A stretch of 64,000 nucleotides of DNA, taken from Thalassotalea piscium. GTDB taxonomy: Bacteria > Pseudomonadota > Gammaproteobacteria > Enterobacterales > Alteromonadaceae. Location: contig NZ_AP027362.1 in assembly GCF_030295935.1 (NCBI RefSeq), positions 2,418,001-2,482,000 of the forward strand, read 5' to 3'. The notes under the pieces were generated by a model. The model was not told the DNA's origin, did no database searches, and saw only the letters and a program-made list of their open reading frames with translations. The position numbers and the translations under genes were made by a program. Position 1 is the first letter of the stretch. Every line of letters begins with the position of its first letter. Below, in pieces: positions 9,373 through 17,031 of the stretch.

Positions 9373-9831
9373 ATGAAAACAAGCACTCCCATTGTAATAT
9401 TAATGGCTGATGACGATGAAGATGATCGTTTACTTGCACGCGATGCATTAATTGAAAGCAGAGTAATAAACGAATTACACTTTGTTGAAGACGGTGTTGA
9501 ATTACTCGATTATTTAACACACCAAGGCAAATTTAAAGACAAAGAAAGCGCACCTAGGCCAGGACTAATACTGCTTGATCTAAATATGCCCCGTAAAGAC
9601 GGCCGAGAAGCGTTAAAAGAAATAAAAGCTAACCCTGAATTAAAGGGTATTCCTGTTGTTATTTTAACAACGTCAAAGCAAGAAGAAGATATGGTCAAAG
9701 GCTATGAACTGGGTGCAGCGTCATATATTACTAAACCTGTTAACTTTGAAGGGCTTGTCGACTTAATGAAAGCACTAGGTAAATACTGGGTAGAGTTTGT
9801 TGATCTGCCATCGTATAACGAAAAAAATTAG
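9373..9831 (+). CDS. Rcp1-like single-domain response regulator
   Basis: A receiver of 152 residues with no output domain. It has the acidic cluster DDDEDD near residue 14, phospho-acceptor Asp in LILLDLNMPRKDGRE, a TTSKQEED switch region and Lys in SYITKPVNF. The extended length and NMPRKDG wording match the Rcp1 class that serves SHDLQEPLR-type kinases, which is what the upstream gene encodes. It has a good ribosome site (AAAGGA). Without an output domain it probably passes phosphate or regulates by protein contact. Confidence 0.9.
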   Translation: MKTSTPIVILMADDDEDDRLLARDALIESRVINELHFVEDGVELLDYLTHQGKFKDKESAPRPGLILLDLNMPRKDGREALKEIKANPELKGIPVVILTTSKQEEDMVKGYELGAASYITKPVNFEGLVDLMKALGKYWVEFVDLPSYNEKN

Positions 9832-9841
9832 TAACAACACT

Positions 9842-11815
9842 ATGTCTAAGTTAAGTACCCGTATTTTATTAGTTGAAGATGACGAAGATGATTATATTCT
9901 CACCTGCGATTACCTTCAGCAAATGCCAAGTCATCACTTTACTATTGACTGGGTCGATAACCCTGTTGAAGCATTAGCGCTGCTAAAAGCAAATACCCAT
10001 GATATTTGCTTGTTAGACTATCAGCTAGGTGGTTTAAACGGTTTAGCGGTACTTAAACAAACCTCTGCTGATGGCTGCACTGTGCCAATTATTATGCTTA
10101 CAGGGCAAACAGATACTGAACTTGATAACAGCGCGCTCGATGCCGGTGCGGTAGATTACTTAGTAAAATCTGAACTTAATAGCGCAAGATTTAACCGAGC
10201 AATTCGCTATGCACTGGCAAGAAAAGACATAGAAAATGAACGAGTTGAACGAATAAAAGCTGAGGCTAAAAGCCGATCCAAAGATAAGTTTCTAGCACAT
10301 TTAAGCCATGAATTACGTACGCCACTCACCTCAATACTTGGCTATACAGAATTACTACTGAGTGATCACGCTAACAATGCAATTCAACCTGAACTTACTA
10401 CTATATTAGACAACGGTAAACACCTATTGGGGTTATTAAATAATGTACTCGACCTCTCTAAAATTGCCGCTGGAAAGTTTGAACTCAATAACACCACAGT
10501 GTCATTTGAAAGCTTTATTGTAGATGTTTACACACTCATGTCTATGTCGGCACAAGATAAAGGTATTAACCTAAATTTAATTGCTAAAACCAAACTACCT
10601 ATCGAAATTACGGCTGATCCCCTTAGATTACGCCAAGTGCTGATTAACATTATTCATAATGCAATTAAATTCACCAATCATGGCTCTGTTGACCTTCATA
10701 TTTGGTTAGAGGATAACGCCAATAAGCCATGCTTATGTTTTTCAATAAGCGATACCGGTGTTGGTATACCTGACAGTTTGTTAGCAACAATATTTAAACC
10801 TTTTGAACAAGTTCAAGATATTGTTTCACGTAACGAAGAAGGCGCAGGCCTTGGTTTATCAATTTGCAGTGAACTGTTAAAGCATATGGGTGGCAATATA
10901 TCAGTTGAATCAACACTAGGTGTGGGTAGTAAGTTTGTAGTATCGATTGACCCTGGCAACATTTCAGGTGTTGAACAAAAAACGTTATCCTTCAAGCGTA
11001 GCGATTATAAGTCATCAACAGAAACCCTTAGCAAACTTTCAGGCAAAGTATTAATTGTTGATGACATTGATGATATTAGACGATTAATTGGCTATGTTTG
11101 CCGCTCCTTTGGCCTTGAAGTGAGCTATGCAAATAATGGCCAGCAAGCGATTTCAAAAATAGTTTCAGCAAGCGAGTCTTGTGCACCTTATGATCTAGTT
11201 TTAATGGATATTCACATGCCTGTGTTAGATGGTAAAAGGGCTATATCTCAGCTTAGAAACATGCACATAAACACTCCAATACTAGCAATAACTGCGGCAA
11301 CAATGAAAGGGGTACAACGAGAGTTGCATGACCTAGGCTTTAATGACGTAGTTCCCAAACCCATAGATAAATACGAATTACATCAAAAAATTATGCAGCA
11401 GCTCATTAAGTCTCCGCTTGATTCAACAGTGCAACATAAAAACAACACCAAAAAAAACATTAAAAATAATGAACGTATACTGCTAATTGAAGACGATGTT
11501 GATGCTGCAGAAATCACTGCATTATTACTTCAAAGCTTAGATAAAGCAGTAACAATAGCTCACAGCGCAACAGCAGCAAACAACATACTTATTACAGATA
11601 AGCACTGGCAGTATATATTAGTTGACATGAACCTGCCTGATGCTAATGGCCTAATCCTCAGTTCGTCACTAAAGCAGCAAGTACCCAATGCCAATATAAC
11701 CATTGTTAGCGGTAATCAGGTATCAAAAGAAAGTATTGCCCAATCGGGGGCCGATAAAGCGCTACTCAAACCAATAAACCTCGCACTACTTCAACAACTG
11801 TTTGATCAACAGTAA
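9842..11815 (+). CDS. Hybrid histidine kinase with three receiver domains
   Basis: A soluble protein of 657 residues. Domain order: REC1 (1-120, Asp in CLLDYQLGGLNG), a short coiled coil, HisKA (FLAHLSHELRTPLTSILGYTELL, about 155-220), HATPase_c (about 260-385, DTGVGIP and GAGLGLSIC), REC2 (about 410-530, LMDIHMPVLDGKRA) and REC3 (about 545-655, ILVDMNLPDANGL). With no transmembrane segment it must take its input through REC1, probably from the preceding kinase and receiver. ATG 9842 is preferred to an upstream start that would overlap the previous gene. It is the last gene of the five-gene phosphorelay; the output is most likely the sigma54 activator. Confidence 0.88.
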   Translation: MSKLSTRILLVEDDEDDYILTCDYLQQMPSHHFTIDWVDNPVEALALLKANTHDICLLDYQLGGLNGLAVLKQTSADGCTVPIIMLTGQTDTELDNSALDAGAVDYLVKSELNSARFNRAIRYALARKDIENERVERIKAEAKSRSKDKFLAHLSHELRTPLTSILGYTELLLSDHANNAIQPELTTILDNGKHLLGLLNNVLDLSKIAAGKFELNNTTVSFESFIVDVYTLMSMSAQDKGINLNLIAKTKLPIEITADPLRLRQVLINIIHNAIKFTNHGSVDLHIWLEDNANKPCLCFSISDTGVGIPDSLLATIFKPFEQVQDIVSRNEEGAGLGLSICSELLKHMGGNISVESTLGVGSKFVVSIDPGNISGVEQKTLSFKRSDYKSSTETLSKLSGKVLIVDDIDDIRRLIGYVCRSFGLEVSYANNGQQAISKIVSASESCAPYDLVLMDIHMPVLDGKRAISQLRNMHINTPILAITAATMKGVQRELHDLGFNDVVPKPIDKYELHQKIMQQLIKSPLDSTVQHKNNTKKNIKNNERILLIEDDVDAAEITALLLQSLDKAVTIAHSATAANNILITDKHWQYILVDMNLPDANGLILSSSLKQQVPNANITIVSGNQVSKESIAQSGADKALLKPINLALLQQLFDQQ

Positions 11816-11984
11816 CTTCTGCATACTGTGCAACTACTACAAAAGTACCTTGTAATATTTACCTAACCTTTTAAACGCCCAAATCAAGAAGATAAACAAT
11901 ACACTTACTTTTCAGTCACTTAATACATGGCACAACTATCGCATAGTTAAGGTATGTCAAACAATAAAGTAAAGGAGAAATCTA

Positions 11985-12161
11985 ATGTTAAGTTGGGCAT
12001 TCACTTTTTTAGTTATCGCAATAATCGCAGCCATATTTGGCTTTAGTGGAATAGCAGGTGCAGCAGCTGGAATAGCAAAAATTATCTTTTTCATCTTTGT
12101 AGTTTTACTTGTTATATCACTGATAGTTAACGCATTACGAGGAAAAGCTCCAAGAGCTTAA
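11985..12161 (+). CDS. DUF1328 family small membrane protein (YtjA-like)
   Basis: A 58-residue hydrophobic peptide with an AAGGAG ribosome site. Sequence features are [20 protein letters not shown], the conserved [16 protein letters not shown] block, a second membrane helix and a short basic tail. This is the DUF1328/YtjA pattern of two TM helices. The family is often stress induced but has no known function. It sits in a run of short envelope genes directly after the phosphorelay. Confidence 0.88.
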   Translation: MLSWAFTFLVIAIIAAIFGFSGIAGAAAGIAKIIFFIFVVLLVISLIVNALRGKAPRA

Positions 12162-12187
12162 CCATTATATTTTTTAAGGAGAATTTC

Positions 12188-12469
12188 ATGAATATTAATA
12201 AAAACATTTCAATTACAGCACTAACACTTACCGTACTACTTAGCTTAGCAGCTTGTAGTGATGATAAAGCTGAAAACGCAGGTGAAAAAGTAGACAACGC
12301 AATAGCTAATACTAAAGATGCTGCAAAAGATGCTGGTGACAACTTAAAAGACGCCGCTGAAAGTGCAAAAGACAAAGTTAAAGATTTAGCAACAGATACT
12401 GGCAATGCTATTGAAGATGCCTGTGAAAAAGCTAAAGACAAACTTGATGTAAAAGATACTGATTGTTAA
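12188..12469 (+). CDS. Small helical lipoprotein with Lys/Asp/Ala repeats
   Basis: A 93-residue protein with a signal peptide ending in lipobox LAAC (Cys near 23). It then carries an 11-residue-like amphipathic helix pattern (DAAKDAGDNLKDAAESAKDKVKDLA) reminiscent of LEA/YtxH-type proteins. Two more cysteines stand near the C-terminus. It has a strong AAGGAG ribosome site and lies 26 bp after the DUF1328 gene, so the two are probably one transcript. Likely a membrane-anchored stress-protective helix; the function is inferred from composition only. Confidence 0.75.
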   Translation: MNINKNISITALTLTVLLSLAACSDDKAENAGEKVDNAIANTKDAAKDAGDNLKDAAESAKDKVKDLATDTGNAIEDACEKAKDKLDVKDTDC

Positions 12470-12516
12470 ACACTAGTGCCAAACAATAGATATTATACCT
12501 AGAGGGTATATACCTA

Positions 12517-12561
12517 GTGAATTAAGTCATTTTAGTAAAAGACTAAAATCATTTAATTCAC
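12517..12561. terminator. Long A/T-rich hairpin, possible terminator
   Basis: Arms of 20 bases starting GTGAATTAA pair with 18 matches around a five-base AAAAG loop. It lies 48 bp after the lipoprotein stop and 60 bp before the next gene. There is no proper T tract, so termination is only one option. Confidence 0.5.
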
Positions 12562-12620
12562 ATTATTTTCATTACTTTAAGTTAAAATTAATTGAATAAA
12601 TTAAACAATAAGGAAAGAAA

Positions 12621-12992
12621 ATGAAAAACATGATCATGCTATTCGCAGCACTGCTAACTAGTATTTTACCAGTAACTACATTAGCAGGAACAGTAAGTTC
12701 TGCTTCAGTTATTGAGCAACAACGATCTGCTATCACCAAGCAACAAATATTATCAATGGTTGAAACAGATAAAGTGCAACAGCAATTAGTAGCGTTAGGT
12801 GTAAGCCCTGATGATGCAAAGCAACGTATCAATAACCTAACCAATGCCGAATTAGCATCGTTAAATAACCAAATTAACGATGCCCCAGCAGGCAGTGGTG
12901 TTGTTGGAACAATATTTACAGTGCTTCTTGTGGTTGCTGTGCTTGATTTATTAGGCGTTACTGATGCTTATTCGTTCATCGACCCTATTTAA
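12621..12992 (+). CDS. PA2779 family protein
   Basis: 123 residues with a cleavable signal peptide (about 1-22, ending LAGT), a soluble middle region and one C-terminal membrane helix (GVVGTIFTVLLVVAVLDLLGVTD). The order and the motif VEQLVALGVSPDDAKQRINNLT-like segment match the PA2779 family, which is nearly always followed by a PA2778-type C39 peptidase. That is the case here, with a 29-base overlap. The function of the pair is not established; co-occurrence suggests that this protein is the membrane partner or substrate of the peptidase. AAGGAAAG precedes the ATG. Confidence 0.82.
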   Translation: MKNMIMLFAALLTSILPVTTLAGTVSSASVIEQQRSAITKQQILSMVETDKVQQQLVALGVSPDDAKQRINNLTNAELASLNNQINDAPAGSGVVGTIFTVLLVVAVLDLLGVTDAYSFIDPI

Positions 12993-13950
12993 ATTAGCCA
13001 ATAAAGTAATAAAGGTTGGCATTATAGCCAGCCTTTTTTCTCTGCTTGGTTGTGCCACCCCACCACAAACATTGCAGCTTGTTGAGCACGCGCCAACCAA
13101 CATACCTGCTAAAGTAAATATTCAAGGCGTTCCTTTTTACCCTCAACAAGCCTATTATTGTGGGCCAACCACGCTTGCTGAGGTGTTTGAATACAATGGC
13201 GTAAAACAAACACCAGAACAAATTGCTCCGCAACTATTTATCCCAAAAAGGCAAGGTAGTTTACAGCTAGAAATGGTTGCTGCCATTAGACAACAAGGGT
13301 TTCTTGCTTACGCTAAACGTGGTTCATTAACAGAGTTAATGGATCTAGTTAACCAAAACATCCCAGTTATTGTGTTGCAGAACCTAGGCCTTTCTTGGTA
13401 TCCATTATGGCATTATGCTGTTGTTAAAGGTTATGACTTACACACCCATGAGTTTATTCTTCATTCTGCTGACATTGAAAATCGCAGGGTATCAATGCAA
13501 GTATTTGAACGCACATGGCAACGGGCAAGCTTTTGGTTTGTTGCAGCGTTAACACCAACACAAAGCACAACACCTCTAGATGACTTTACTTATATTAGTG
13601 CCGCTCAAGATTTAATATCAACAGGGCAAGCGTTGGCTGCAATACCTTATTTACACAATGCCATTAAGGCTTGGCCAAATAACTGGTTAAGTTACTTTTT
13701 ACTTGCCAATTATTATTTAGAGAAAGACGAAAACAAAAGCAGTAATTTAACCAAGGCTATTTTTTGGTTTGATCAGGGCATTAGCAATGGACAAAAGCAA
13801 AGCCATTATTTAAATAACTATGCTTATGCACGCTTTAAAAACGGTCAGATTGAAGAGGCAAAAATTCTCATTAATAAGGCTGTAACTCTGTCACCGACAG
13901 ATGAAAACATATTAGCAACACAAAAAGAAATTTTTGCTACGAATAATTAA
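12964..13950 (+). CDS. PA2778 family C39-like cysteine peptidase lipoprotein with TPR
   Basis: A 328-residue lipoprotein. The signal peptide ends in LLGC (Cys30). A C39-like peptidase fold follows (about 45-190), with catalytic Cys in YYCGPTTLAEVF and His in LWHYAVVKGYD. Two or three TPR-like helices complete the protein (about 205-325, DLISTGQALAAIPYLHNAIKAWP). The start overlaps the previous gene by 29 bases, consistent with translational coupling. It probably acts on a periplasmic or membrane-bound partner. The natural substrate of the family is unknown. Confidence 0.82.
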   Translation: MLIRSSTLFKLANKVIKVGIIASLFSLLGCATPPQTLQLVEHAPTNIPAKVNIQGVPFYPQQAYYCGPTTLAEVFEYNGVKQTPEQIAPQLFIPKRQGSLQLEMVAAIRQQGFLAYAKRGSLTELMDLVNQNIPVIVLQNLGLSWYPLWHYAVVKGYDLHTHEFILHSADIENRRVSMQVFERTWQRASFWFVAALTPTQSTTPLDDFTYISAAQDLISTGQALAAIPYLHNAIKAWPNNWLSYFLLANYYLEKDENKSSNLTKAIFWFDQGISNGQKQSHYLNNYAYARFKNGQIEEAKILINKAVTLSPTDENILATQKEIFATNN

Positions 13951-13953
13951 CAA

Positions 13954-14163
13954 TACCATTAATCTCAATAACTATGCGATCATTTATACTGGCTAAAAAA
14001 TCAACTACTGCGTTATTTATTTAATAATTATCGCTACAAGGATGTAGCTTATGCAGACAATGCAAGCATAATTGCCCTGAACAACTAGTTATGAAAATAA
14101 ACGCCTTGTATTTGACTGTTTTTCTTATGCATAAAATAGATAACTTAATTAATGAAACTGGTA
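13954..14163 (-). repeat. MITE family A, copy 2 (210 bp)
   Basis: Same ends as the copy at 6001 but in reverse orientation and slightly diverged; it begins three bases after the peptidase stop. Flanking triplets are CAA and TAA, one base different from a perfect 3-bp duplication. The central hairpin segment is retained. Confidence 0.8.
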
Positions 14164-14204
14164 TAAAAACTAAAAGTTAAGAGCAATAAACAAAGGAAAA
14201 ATTT

Positions 14205-14654
14205 ATGCTACCTATTACCGATACAACGATAAGAACCCTATTTGCAAAAGTATTTGCTTTTATCTTCTTTGGATTAGCAGCAGCCATTATATTTTCATTA
14301 ATTAACACCATATTGCAAGGAGTAATTAACGGCACCGAAATAATGCAAATATTTATTAGCAGCATTAACACCGGCATTATTGCTCTTGCTGTGTTTGAAT
14401 TGGCGTTAGTGATCAACCAGGAATACACCAACCGTGATGAAACAAAAGATGTTATTGCCAGCTTAAGAAGAACCATTCCAAGGTTTATAGGCACCGTATG
14501 TATAGCGCTTTCAATTGAAGGGTTAATTATGGTGATAAAATACAGTCAACTCGACTTAGCAGGAAATTTATATTATCCAGTTGCTATTATCTCAAGCACT
14601 GCACTTTTATTAGCATCTCTTGGGCTATTTCTCCACTTAACAAAAGACCAATAA
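14205..14654 (+). CDS. Hypothetical four-TM membrane protein
   Basis: 149 residues, not recognised. Hydrophobic segments lie at about 17-38, 48-70, 95-112 and 122-143. A charged cytoplasmic-type loop with INQEYTNRDETKDVIASLRRTIPRF sits between the second and third. It has a good AAGGA ribosome site. It stands alone between two repeat elements, so there is no operon context. It is probably a real gene, from its codon use and length, but no function is offered. Confidence 0.7.
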   Translation: MLPITDTTIRTLFAKVFAFIFFGLAAAIIFSLINTILQGVINGTEIMQIFISSINTGIIALAVFELALVINQEYTNRDETKDVIASLRRTIPRFIGTVCIALSIEGLIMVIKYSQLDLAGNLYYPVAIISSTALLLASLGLFLHLTKDQ

Positions 14655-14677
14655 ATAACATTCAACTGCAACATTTG

Positions 14678-14899
14678 AACTAACTAACCTGAGTTCTGGA
14701 TAAGCTAAGCACGTCAATGTCACGATTTTTGCGCGTATCTGCGTTGTTAGGTACGCAAACTTGCCTTGATTCACTCAACACTTATAACATTGATATATAA
14801 CTACATAAGCAATACGGTTTTTTATAATAAGCAATTGAAAAATATAACTTTATCTGTATTGGTCGTACATCCGTTATCCAGAGCACAGGTTAACTAACT
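14678..14899. repeat. MITE-like element B with 8-bp target duplication
   Basis: The element proper is 14686-14891 (206 bp). Its ends are inverted repeats (AACCTG then TCTGGATAA, 16 of 18 bases matching). The same octamer AACTAACT stands immediately on both sides (14678-14685 and 14892-14899). It has no coding capacity. It fills most of the gap between the hypothetical membrane protein and the BNR lipoprotein. Confidence 0.65.
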
Positions 14900-14997
14900 T
14901 CGTTAAGTATACAATCGCGAGCCTAATTGAAATCACGTAATAAGTTTTGTAGCATTGCCTATTAAACTATTTTACATTATCAACGAAAGGATGCTTA

Positions 14998-16098
14998 ATG
15001 ATGAAAAATCAAATTAGCTATGGTTTAATATTAATCGCTTCAGTGTTTCTTTATAGCTGTGGTGGCAGTTCTGACAGCGAACAACCAACAACACCACCAA
15101 CACCTCCTATTCCACCAACAACAATAGTTAACACAGAATTAAATGACTCTGTTACTGTTAGCCATTTATATCTAGACGGAGAAGCCCAGCTCGCCGCTAC
15201 AACACAAAGCTTGCTTTGGCGAGCCAACGCTGATGCTCAGTGGCAAGATCGCTCTCCAAGCTCAAGTGGAATAAAAGCATTAGCAATAATTTCTCAAGGA
15301 CATTATATAGCTGCAGTTCAAACTGATGAAGCAGCTCCATATTCTAAGCCTTCACCGCTGTATATTACCCAAGATAGTGGCCAAAATTGGCAACTGATCA
15401 ACCATAATTTTGGCGGTGACGAATTTAGTACTATTAATAATATTGTCTATGACCAAGTGAATAACCAACTGTATGCAGTGGGCGATACCTCTTTTGCTGT
15501 TGCAAATAGTGCAGCAGAAAACTGGACGCTATTAGATGGAGCTTGGGATGGAATAGCATCTGGTTTAGCACTAATTTTACCTCATCCATCTCAACAATTT
15601 ATCTGGTTTGGTGGACAAGGGCCAATTGAAAATGGTCACTTAAATCGTTATTCAATTGTCGACGGCAGCGTGACGACTTGGACTGACTTGCTGCCAAATC
15701 CATCCGTTTTTAAAGGAGGATTGATCCACCCAACCGACAATAAAACTGTTTTAGTGGGCGGCGAAGGAGGTATAGTAATCAGCCGTGATAACGGCACAAA
15801 CTGGGAGCAACCATTGGGCGATGTTGACCACCATTTTTATTGGGACATTGTTATTGATGATATTGGTAATCTATACAGCGCCAGCTTTAACAAAGGAGGA
15901 GCAGAGCAGCCATTAAAAGTACTTTGCAGTAGTGATAACGGGGTTACTTGGAACAGTAACGATTTTTCAAAAGAAGTCAGTAAAGGTGGCGTTAAAAGTT
16001 TATTAATGTTGCAAACTAATACAGAAAACCTACTTTATTTAGGCCTTTGGGATAATGGTATAAAATCAATTAATACCGCTAACATAAACTGCGGTTAA
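14998..16098 (+). CDS. Lipoprotein with BNR/Asp-box beta-propeller
   Basis: A 366-residue secreted lipoprotein. The signal peptide ends at YSCGGSS, and a Thr/Pro linker (TTPPTPPIPPTT) follows. The rest is a propeller with several Asp-box repeats of the form S-x-D-x-G-x-x-W (ITQDSGQNW, ISRDNGTNWE, CSSDNGVTWN). These repeats occur in sialidases and sortilin-like folds; no sialidase catalytic residues are evident, so enzyme activity is not claimed. ATG 14998 and the next codon, also ATG, are both usable after GAAAGGA. It is likely at the outer membrane surface. Role unknown. Confidence 0.75.
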   Translation: MMKNQISYGLILIASVFLYSCGGSSDSEQPTTPPTPPIPPTTIVNTELNDSVTVSHLYLDGEAQLAATTQSLLWRANADAQWQDRSPSSSGIKALAIISQGHYIAAVQTDEAAPYSKPSPLYITQDSGQNWQLINHNFGGDEFSTINNIVYDQVNNQLYAVGDTSFAVANSAAENWTLLDGAWDGIASGLALILPHPSQQFIWFGGQGPIENGHLNRYSIVDGSVTTWTDLLPNPSVFKGGLIHPTDNKTVLVGGEGGIVISRDNGTNWEQPLGDVDHHFYWDIVIDDIGNLYSASFNKGGAEQPLKVLCSSDNGVTWNSNDFSKEVSKGGVKSLLMLQTNTENLLYLGLWDNGIKSINTANINCG

Positions 16099-16132
16099 CC
16101 TAGAGTCTTTTATTGCCTAATGAAGATAAATT

Positions 16133-16180
16133 AACGGCTCTAAACCAATGTTTAGTTGGATTTAGAGCCGTTGGTTTTAG
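16133..16180 (+). terminator. Rho-independent terminator
   Basis: A perfect 12-base stem (AACGGCTCTAAA / TTTAGAGCCGTT) is followed by GGTTTTAG. It follows the BNR lipoprotein gene and faces the convergent BON-domain gene. Confidence 0.75.
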
Positions 16181-16241
16181 CGTTGTTAATTTAATTGCTA
16201 GTTACTTGCTCAAGCTAAATAAACAACAGAGTAGCGTGTAG

Positions 16242-16793
16242 TTAACTATTGCTAACAGTTAACTTGTTAACTACTTTTTTAACGTCATTCGTATTTTTAG
16301 CAATAGCAACAGCAAGTTGTTTTTCACTATCAGATTGCACTTCACCCGTTAACACTACAGTGCCTTCAGTCACTTCAACCTCTATGTCTGTACCATTAAC
16401 TTCAGACTCAACCAATAACTTAGTCTTTACTACTGTTTCAACTTTTGAGTCCATTAATGCGGTCATTACTGAGTCATCATCAGCGTTTTTATTGCTTAGT
16501 ACGGTTAATTTATTATCAACAGATTTAACCCCATCTAAACTTTCAACCAACTCTTGCGCTAATGCTTTATCAACTTTACTGTCTACTTTCCCTGTTAACG
16601 TAACAACGCCTTGGTGAACGTCAGTATTTATGTCAAAAGAGTTTAAATTGCCATTCAACAGTATGGTACTTTCGGCTTTACCGTCAATCCATGCATCTTT
16701 AGATTTATCTTTCCAAGTGTTTTCAGCATAGGCTGCAGTTGAACCTACGGTTAATACTGTAGCAATAATGATAGAACCAATTGAATATTTCAT
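16242..16793 (-). CDS. Periplasmic protein with two BON domains (OsmY-like)
   Basis: 183 residues with a signal peptide cleaved near AAYAEN (about 23). Two BON domains follow at about 35-100 and 112-180, each with the VTLTGKV/VVLTGEV strand and a closing VDNKLTV/VVNKLTV motif. The family includes OsmY and DolP, envelope proteins that bind phospholipid and appear on osmotic or outer-membrane stress. AAGGAG lies just before the start. It is monocistronic, convergent with the BNR gene. OsmY-like is a family call, not a proven orthology. Confidence 0.85.
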   Translation of the reverse strand: MKYSIGSIIIATVLTVGSTAAYAENTWKDKSKDAWIDGKAESTILLNGNLNSFDINTDVHQGVVTLTGKVDSKVDKALAQELVESLDGVKSVDNKLTVLSNKNADDDSVMTALMDSKVETVVKTKLLVESEVNGTDIEVEVTEGTVVLTGEVQSDSEKQLAVAIAKNTNDVKKVVNKLTVSNS

Positions 16794-16975
16794 AATCTTC
16801 TCCTTTTGAATGAATCATACTTATTAATGCCACTTCCATGCCAAAGCCTAACCTATTGAAAAATAAAGGCAAAAATATAAAAGCATACTTTGATCAATTA
16901 GAAACTTACCTTTTTTACATGCAAATAATGTAAAAAGTACATGATGTATAAACAACACTTACCATTAAAAAGCAA

Positions 16976-17002
16976 AAAGGCTCATTATTTAAATGAGCCT
17001 TT
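16976..17002 (-). terminator. Terminator after the MMPL/RND gene
   Basis: AAAGGCTCATT and AATGAGCCTTT form an 11-base stem. Read on the minus strand it is followed by a T-rich run, 30 bases after the exporter stop. A second copy of the AATGAGCCTTT arm lies just beside it. Confidence 0.75.
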
Positions 17003-17031
17003 GTAAATGAGCCTTTGTAAGGTAGGTAGTA

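Noticed and set aside
9797-9841. Earlier start for the hybrid kinase
   Set aside because: It would overlap the previous gene by 35 bases and adds a non-conserved leader; ATG 9842 begins right at the receiver domain.
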